From Nitrospirota bacterium (GTDB taxonomy: Bacteria; Nitrospirota; Thermodesulfovibrionia; Thermodesulfovibrionales; JdFR-88): a DNA stretch of 44,800 bases. Below are positions 41,076 through 44,800 of the stretch, one piece after another. Both the position numbers and the translations under genes were made by a program. Position 1 is the first letter of the stretch, and the number at the start of each line of letters is the position of its first letter. A model generated the notes under the pieces. It was not told the DNA's origin and searched no databases. It saw nothing but the letters and a program-made list of their open reading frames with translations. Location of the stretch: contig JAKAKS010000005.1 of the NCBI GenBank assembly GCA_021813405.1, forward strand, positions 1 to 44,800, written 5' to 3'.

Positions 41076-42380
41076 ATGAAAATTTGCTTACTTGGAGCAA
41101 CCGTTAATACCAATAATATGGGTGTCGGCGCATTAAGTGCCGGGGCAGTGAATATGATATCGCATCAGTTTCCCGACGCCGAAATTTGCGTTTTGGACTA
41201 TGATGAAGACCCTCTGGCCTGCGAGTATTCTGAGTATTTTATTGATGGCCATAAAGTGCGGCTCCGGATAATAAATCTTAGGTTTTCAAAGAAAATCTAT
41301 TTAAAAAACAACATTGCCCTTTTGCTTTTTTTCGCGTTACTAATTGGACTGATCCCGTCAAAAAAAACGAGGCGCCGGGCCTATTCGCTTAATCCGTATC
41401 TGAAGCAGCTCGATGATGTAGGAATGTTTGCAGCAATTTCGGGTGGAGACAGCTTCAGTGACATTTATGGAATGGCCCGGCTTATATACGTCTCACTGCC
41501 GCAGTTCCTTGTTTTGCTCATGCGGAAGAATCTGGTTGTTTTACCCCAGACACTGGGCCCCTTTAAACGAAGGACTGCTAAATGGATAGCGCGTTTTATT
41601 TTCAAAGGTGCAAAAGCGATATATTCGCGGGATTATGCGGGGCGTGAAGATATACCGAAGCTGATGGGCGGAACGCATATAATGGACAAGTTTAAGTTCT
41701 GCTACGATGTCGGTTTTTTGATGTCCCCTCTGAAACCACATGGGCCGGTCCCGGAAGAAATTGAGAAATGGAAGAGGGCTGGTTTTTCGGTTGTTGGTCT
41801 CAATGTAAGTGGCCTTCTTTTGATGGGTGGATACTCACGAGACAACATGTTTGGGCTAAAAGTCGGTTATAGAGATCTTTTAAATGACATAATTCGCCTG
41901 ATGATAGACAAAGGGGCGCACGTCCTGCTCGTTCCCCATGTTTTTGGTGACGGAGGCGAAAGCGATATGGCCGCATGCGAAAAAATTTACAATGAGCTGA
42001 AACCCGTCCATAAAGACCGCATCGCGGTGGTGAGGGGAAGTTACAATCAGAATGAGATCAAGTATATTATCGGGCAGTGCGATTTTTTTATCGGGGCCAG
42101 GATGCACGCATGCATCGCGGCGTTGTCCCAGAATATTCCTGCTGTTTCGATAGCATACAGTAAAAAATTCCGCGGGGTAATGCAGACCATAGGAATGGAT
42201 GCGCTTGTAGCGGACCCGAGGACCATGGACAAGGGAGAAATCCTGCGTATAATTGCAAGCTCTTTCGAAATCAGACATTCTCTAAGCGGAAAATTGGCTG
42301 CTAAAATGCCGGAAGTAAAATACGCGGTGCGTTCCATAATGAGGGATATTTATTCGCTGTCGAACGGTAACGCACATTAA
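41076..42380 (+). CDS. Polysaccharide pyruvyltransferase-family protein
   Basis: A 434-residue protein of the WcaK/CsaB family, which transfers pyruvate from phosphoenolpyruvate to form ketals on sugars. It begins MKICLLGATVNTNNMGVGAL, the usual N-GVGAL signature. FAAISGGDSFSDIYG corresponds to the GGG-x-D region, and VVLPQTLGPFKRR to the P-Q-x-G-P motif. The C-terminal domain has IIGQCDFFIGARMHACIAAL and NIPAVSIAYSKKFRGVM, the conserved R-x-H motif. It would add a negatively charged pyruvyl group to the polymer. The ribosome binding site is weak. Members that transfer other groups are known, so the donor is not proven. Confidence 0.88.
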   Translation: MKICLLGATVNTNNMGVGALSAGAVNMISHQFPDAEICVLDYDEDPLACEYSEYFIDGHKVRLRIINLRFSKKIYLKNNIALLLFFALLIGLIPSKKTRRRAYSLNPYLKQLDDVGMFAAISGGDSFSDIYGMARLIYVSLPQFLVLLMRKNLVVLPQTLGPFKRRTAKWIARFIFKGAKAIYSRDYAGREDIPKLMGGTHIMDKFKFCYDVGFLMSPLKPHGPVPEEIEKWKRAGFSVVGLNVSGLLLMGGYSRDNMFGLKVGYRDLLNDIIRLMIDKGAHVLLVPHVFGDGGESDMAACEKIYNELKPVHKDRIAVVRGSYNQNEIKYIIGQCDFFIGARMHACIAALSQNIPAVSIAYSKKFRGVMQTIGMDALVADPRTMDKGEILRIIASSFEIRHSLSGKLAAKMPEVKYAVRSIMRDIYSLSNGNAH

Positions 42381-42401
42381 CAAAATAAACGATTCTGGAC
42401 G

Positions 42402-43859
42402 ATGCTAGATAAGATAACTGACAGAATAAAGGCGCTCTTTACCGGGCAAGGCATGAGGGCCCTCGCGCTCAAGGGAGGGATTTGGCTTAGCGCGGGCAGT
42501 GGCCTGGAATATAGCTTGCGCTTTCTCAGGAATATCATACTGGCCAGGCTGCTTGTCCCGGAGAGCTTCGGACTGATGGCTATTGTTCTGGCCGTGAACG
42601 CCGGATTGGGTGCCTTTACATATATTGGTATTAATGAGGCGGTAATCCAGAGTCCTGATGGAAGGGAGGAAACATATCTTAACGCTGCATGGTGGCTTTC
42701 GCTGTTCAGGTCTGCGGGTCTGTTCGCGCTGGCTGTTGTCGCGCTGCCATGGTTTGTGTCCTTTTATTCTGTAGAGCGATATTCTGCGATGTTTATGGTG
42801 TCATTTCTGTCGATTATTTTCACCGGGGCCATGAGCGCGCGAGCGTATATAGCCCAGAAAGAGATGGATTTTAAAAAATGGATGCTGATATCGAACGGCG
42901 GCTCCGCCATAGGCATATTGACCGCGATAGGGCTTACATTCTGGCTTCATAGCATCTGGGCGCTCGTAATAGGTTATGTAATGGAGGCGGCCGGGAGGTG
43001 CCTTTTGTCCTTCATCGTGTGTCCCTATCTGCCCAGGCTGCATTTCAGCAAGGAGCATACAAAGACTTTATGGACATACGCAAGCGGGATGTTCGGGCTC
43101 CCGATCCTTTATTTTTTGTTCAGGGAAGTGGATGTTTTCGTGATAGGCAAACTGCTGCCTAAAAGGGAACTCGGTCTTTACAGCATGTCGATGAAGTTGG
43201 CGCAGATGCCAATATTGCTGGTCTCGACGGTGCTGAATCCCATTCTTATGCCCATGTTTTCAGCAAAGCAGACGGATAAACAGTGGATAAATCGTGTGCT
43301 TATCAAGTCTACGGCGGCCATTCTTCTTGCCGGAAGTCCCATAGTCTGCTTTTGCGCTTTGTACGGCAAGGATCTGCTTACGGTAGTTTACGGCCCGCAA
43401 TACGCGGCAATGGCCTTGCCGTTTGCTATCTTGCTGACCGCTACTCTTTTAAGGACAGTCTCTACGCCGATCACCAATGTTTATTTTGCGATTGGGAAAC
43501 CGCAGCTTCAGCGTCTTTTTTTGATAATTCGCGCCGTGTTGATGATCATTATTATTTATCCGGCGATCAGGTTCCTGGGGCTTACAGGCGCCGCCGGCGC
43601 CGGTCTTATTGCCATGCTTGCAGCTTATTTCTTCCAGGTGTTGCGGATATGGTACCTGGGCTATCTCGATATCCGGCGGTACGGTGCTATTTTTCTCTAT
43701 GGCATTGCCGTATCCATGATTGTTTTTGCTGTGTGGGTGGCCGCCAAGCGGATGCCGCTGCAGCCAATCCATAATATGTTGGTTGGTTTCACGTGGTGCG
43801 CGGCCGCATATGTTTTTTTGGGAGTCATGGCCTTCAAAATTTACCGGAAGGCAGCCTGA
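42402..43859 (+). CDS. Wzx-type lipid-linked polysaccharide flippase
   Basis: A 485-residue MOP/MATE-superfamily protein with about 12-14 membrane helices. The N-terminus [20 protein letters not shown] followed by [20 protein letters not shown] is the signature of WzxC-like polysaccharide transporters. [15 protein letters not shown] and [20 protein letters not shown] are typical of the same group. The C-terminal half consists of further helices ending [10 protein letters not shown]. It should flip the undecaprenyl-linked repeat unit to the periplasm, where the Wzy-like protein would polymerise it. This indicates a Wzx/Wzy-dependent pathway. Confidence 0.92.
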   Translation: MLDKITDRIKALFTGQGMRALALKGGIWLSAGSGLEYSLRFLRNIILARLLVPESFGLMAIVLAVNAGLGAFTYIGINEAVIQSPDGREETYLNAAWWLSLFRSAGLFALAVVALPWFVSFYSVERYSAMFMVSFLSIIFTGAMSARAYIAQKEMDFKKWMLISNGGSAIGILTAIGLTFWLHSIWALVIGYVMEAAGRCLLSFIVCPYLPRLHFSKEHTKTLWTYASGMFGLPILYFLFREVDVFVIGKLLPKRELGLYSMSMKLAQMPILLVSTVLNPILMPMFSAKQTDKQWINRVLIKSTAAILLAGSPIVCFCALYGKDLLTVVYGPQYAAMALPFAILLTATLLRTVSTPITNVYFAIGKPQLQRLFLIIRAVLMIIIIYPAIRFLGLTGAAGAGLIAMLAAYFFQVLRIWYLGYLDIRRYGAIFLYGIAVSMIVFAVWVAAKRMPLQPIHNMLVGFTWCAAAYVFLGVMAFKIYRKAA

Positions 43860-43860
43860 A

Positions 43861-44490
43861 ATGGCCCTTAAACAATTTATTGCCGGAGTGCTTTTTCGCG
43901 CGTATGATGTAAAAAACGGGGTATCCCGGAATTTTATTCTGTGGTTGATCAGGAAGCTTGAAAATGGAGAATTTTATTCGTCGACCCTGAGGCGGATTTA
44001 TTCCCACTATCATGGAATTAGAGTAGGTATGTACAGCTATGGCGGGTGTTTTTGCACTGAGAACATTTGGCCAGGAACGGAAATAGGGCGCTATTGCTCA
44101 TTTGCAAAGAATGTGTATATTTTCAGGCGTAACCACCCGATCGAAAATAAATCAACACACCCCTTTTTTTTTAACTCAAATTTGAAAATTGTTGATAAGG
44201 ACCTGATTGATTTTTCCAGGCTGATTATCGGAAATGATGTTTGGGTTGGAATGAATGCAATAATTTTACCGTCCGTCTCGAGAATAGGCGATGGAGCAGT
44301 CATAGGAGCGGGTAGCGTTGTTACAAAGGATGTGCCGCCATATGCCATTATGGCCGGTAATCCGGCTAGGGTAGTTCGCTATCGCTTTGGTACCGATAAG
44401 ATAGGGCAACTGGTGGAATCCAGGTGGTGGGAGAAAAATATTGAGGACCTTAGGCCGGAATTGCATGATTTTACCAATCCACTGAGGTAG
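43861..44490 (+). CDS. LbH-fold acyltransferase (hexapeptide repeat)
   Basis: A protein of 209 residues. The N-terminal 55 residues are helical, and the rest is a left-handed beta-helix with [30 protein letters not shown], the active-site loop containing [14 protein letters not shown], and [30 protein letters not shown] followed by [18 protein letters not shown]. This arrangement fits CatB-like or Vat-like O-acetyltransferases of polysaccharides. The start ATG 43861 is one base after the flippase stop, with GGAAGG about 10 bases upstream. A longer frame that starts inside the flippase gene is not credible. Confidence 0.9.
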   Translation: MALKQFIAGVLFRAYDVKNGVSRNFILWLIRKLENGEFYSSTLRRIYSHYHGIRVGMYSYGGCFCTENIWPGTEIGRYCSFAKNVYIFRRNHPIENKSTHPFFFNSNLKIVDKDLIDFSRLIIGNDVWVGMNAIILPSVSRIGDGAVIGAGSVVTKDVPPYAIMAGNPARVVRYRFGTDKIGQLVESRWWEKNIEDLRPELHDFTNPLR

Positions 44491-44615
44491 CCAAAATAAA
44501 ATTTTGATTAACGGGAATATATAAACGGCGGTGAAAATATTGACGGCAAGGGACTTTTCTCTGATTTCATGGCGCAATTTCAGCTTTTGATTTTACATAA
44601 TTAAAGGGTGATAAT

Positions 44616-44800
44616 ATGCTTAACTTACGAATGAAAATATTAAGGGCCGTTTCAATTGTTCTGGTACTGTTGTTTTCATCAACTGCCTGGGCTGCTACTT
44701 TTTACATCGATTATGTTAACGGCAAAGATTCCAACAATGGGACATCTGAAAGCACACCCTGGAAGCACCAGCCATATATGAACGGCTTTACCGGCACGTA
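44616..44800 (+). CDS. Secreted right-handed beta-helix-like protein (partial, runs off the window)
   Basis: An open frame from ATG 44616 to the window edge (61 full codons). AAAGGGTG lies about 5 bases before the start. A signal peptide is clear (MKILRAVSIVLVLLFSSTAWA, likely cut after AWA). The mature N-terminus FYIDYVNGKDSNNGTSESTPWKH is the pattern that opens many right-handed parallel beta-helix proteins of the pectate-lyase-like group (YVdp..GsDsn.GtsptpWkt). Such proteins in exopolysaccharide loci can be lyases or epimerases that trim the polymer. The function cannot be confirmed from the fragment. Confidence 0.7.
   Translation, partial: MLNLRMKILRAVSIVLVLLFSSTAWAATFYIDYVNGKDSNNGTSESTPWKHQPYMNGFTGT

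Overview
The window reads as a chromosomal segment of a Gram-negative bacterium with mid-range base composition. It carries an RND efflux system with an outer-membrane factor lipoprotein, an outer-membrane beta-barrel protein with a Wza-type export protein, and a complete methylcitrate-cycle core. The gene types fit Desulfobacterota, Nitrospirota or related delta-type lineages, but I see no rRNA or other marker that fixes the taxon. No tRNA, rRNA, CRISPR array or intact transposase was recognised.

Layout. (1) Bases 1-2008 are an accessory, partly decayed stretch: a minus-strand ParE-type toxin with its small antitoxin, one small conserved-looking hypothetical gene, two REP-like hairpins and about 0.8 kb without a credible gene. 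(2) Bases 2009-7767 (minus) encode a complete tripartite RND efflux pump in the order outer-membrane factor, membrane fusion protein, pump. (3) Bases 8011-12347 (plus) form an operon that starts with a phosphosulfolactate synthase (ComA-like) homologue and continues with prpB, prpC and prpD. (4) Bases 12428-17870 hold a long TPR lipoprotein of the PrsT type, a membrane-anchored metallophosphoesterase, and then a decayed second copy of the prsT promoter, signal peptide and a TPR, followed by a strongly folded leader. (5) Bases 17912-44800 (plus) are one long exopolysaccharide locus.

The exopolysaccharide locus begins with the core set known from exosortase A (XrtA/PEP-CTERM) loci: outer-membrane beta-barrel, polysaccharide export protein, chain-length determinant, tyrosine autokinase, ExeA-like ATPase and a NusG-family elongation factor. 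Next come a polyprenyl-phosphate sugar transferase with a degenerate GGDEF-like N-terminus, a three-gene acetamido-sugar cassette, two FemAB-like proteins around a deacetylase-glycosyltransferase fusion, a radical SAM/SPASM protein with an SDR enzyme, further glycosyltransferases, a second deacetylase, a Wzy-like membrane protein, a third FemAB/GNAT protein, a pyruvyltransferase-family protein, a Wzx-type flippase, a LbH acyltransferase and the start of a secreted protein that resembles beta-helix enzymes. Together they describe nucleotide-sugar synthesis, lipid-linked assembly, decoration, flipping, polymerisation and export of a surface polysaccharide. No exosortase and no PEP-CTERM substrate lie in the window.

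The most interesting signals are the duplicated prsT control region in front of the export operon, the four-hairpin leader that follows it combined with a NusG paralogue in the same operon, the ComA homologue in a prp operon, and several unusual domain fusions.
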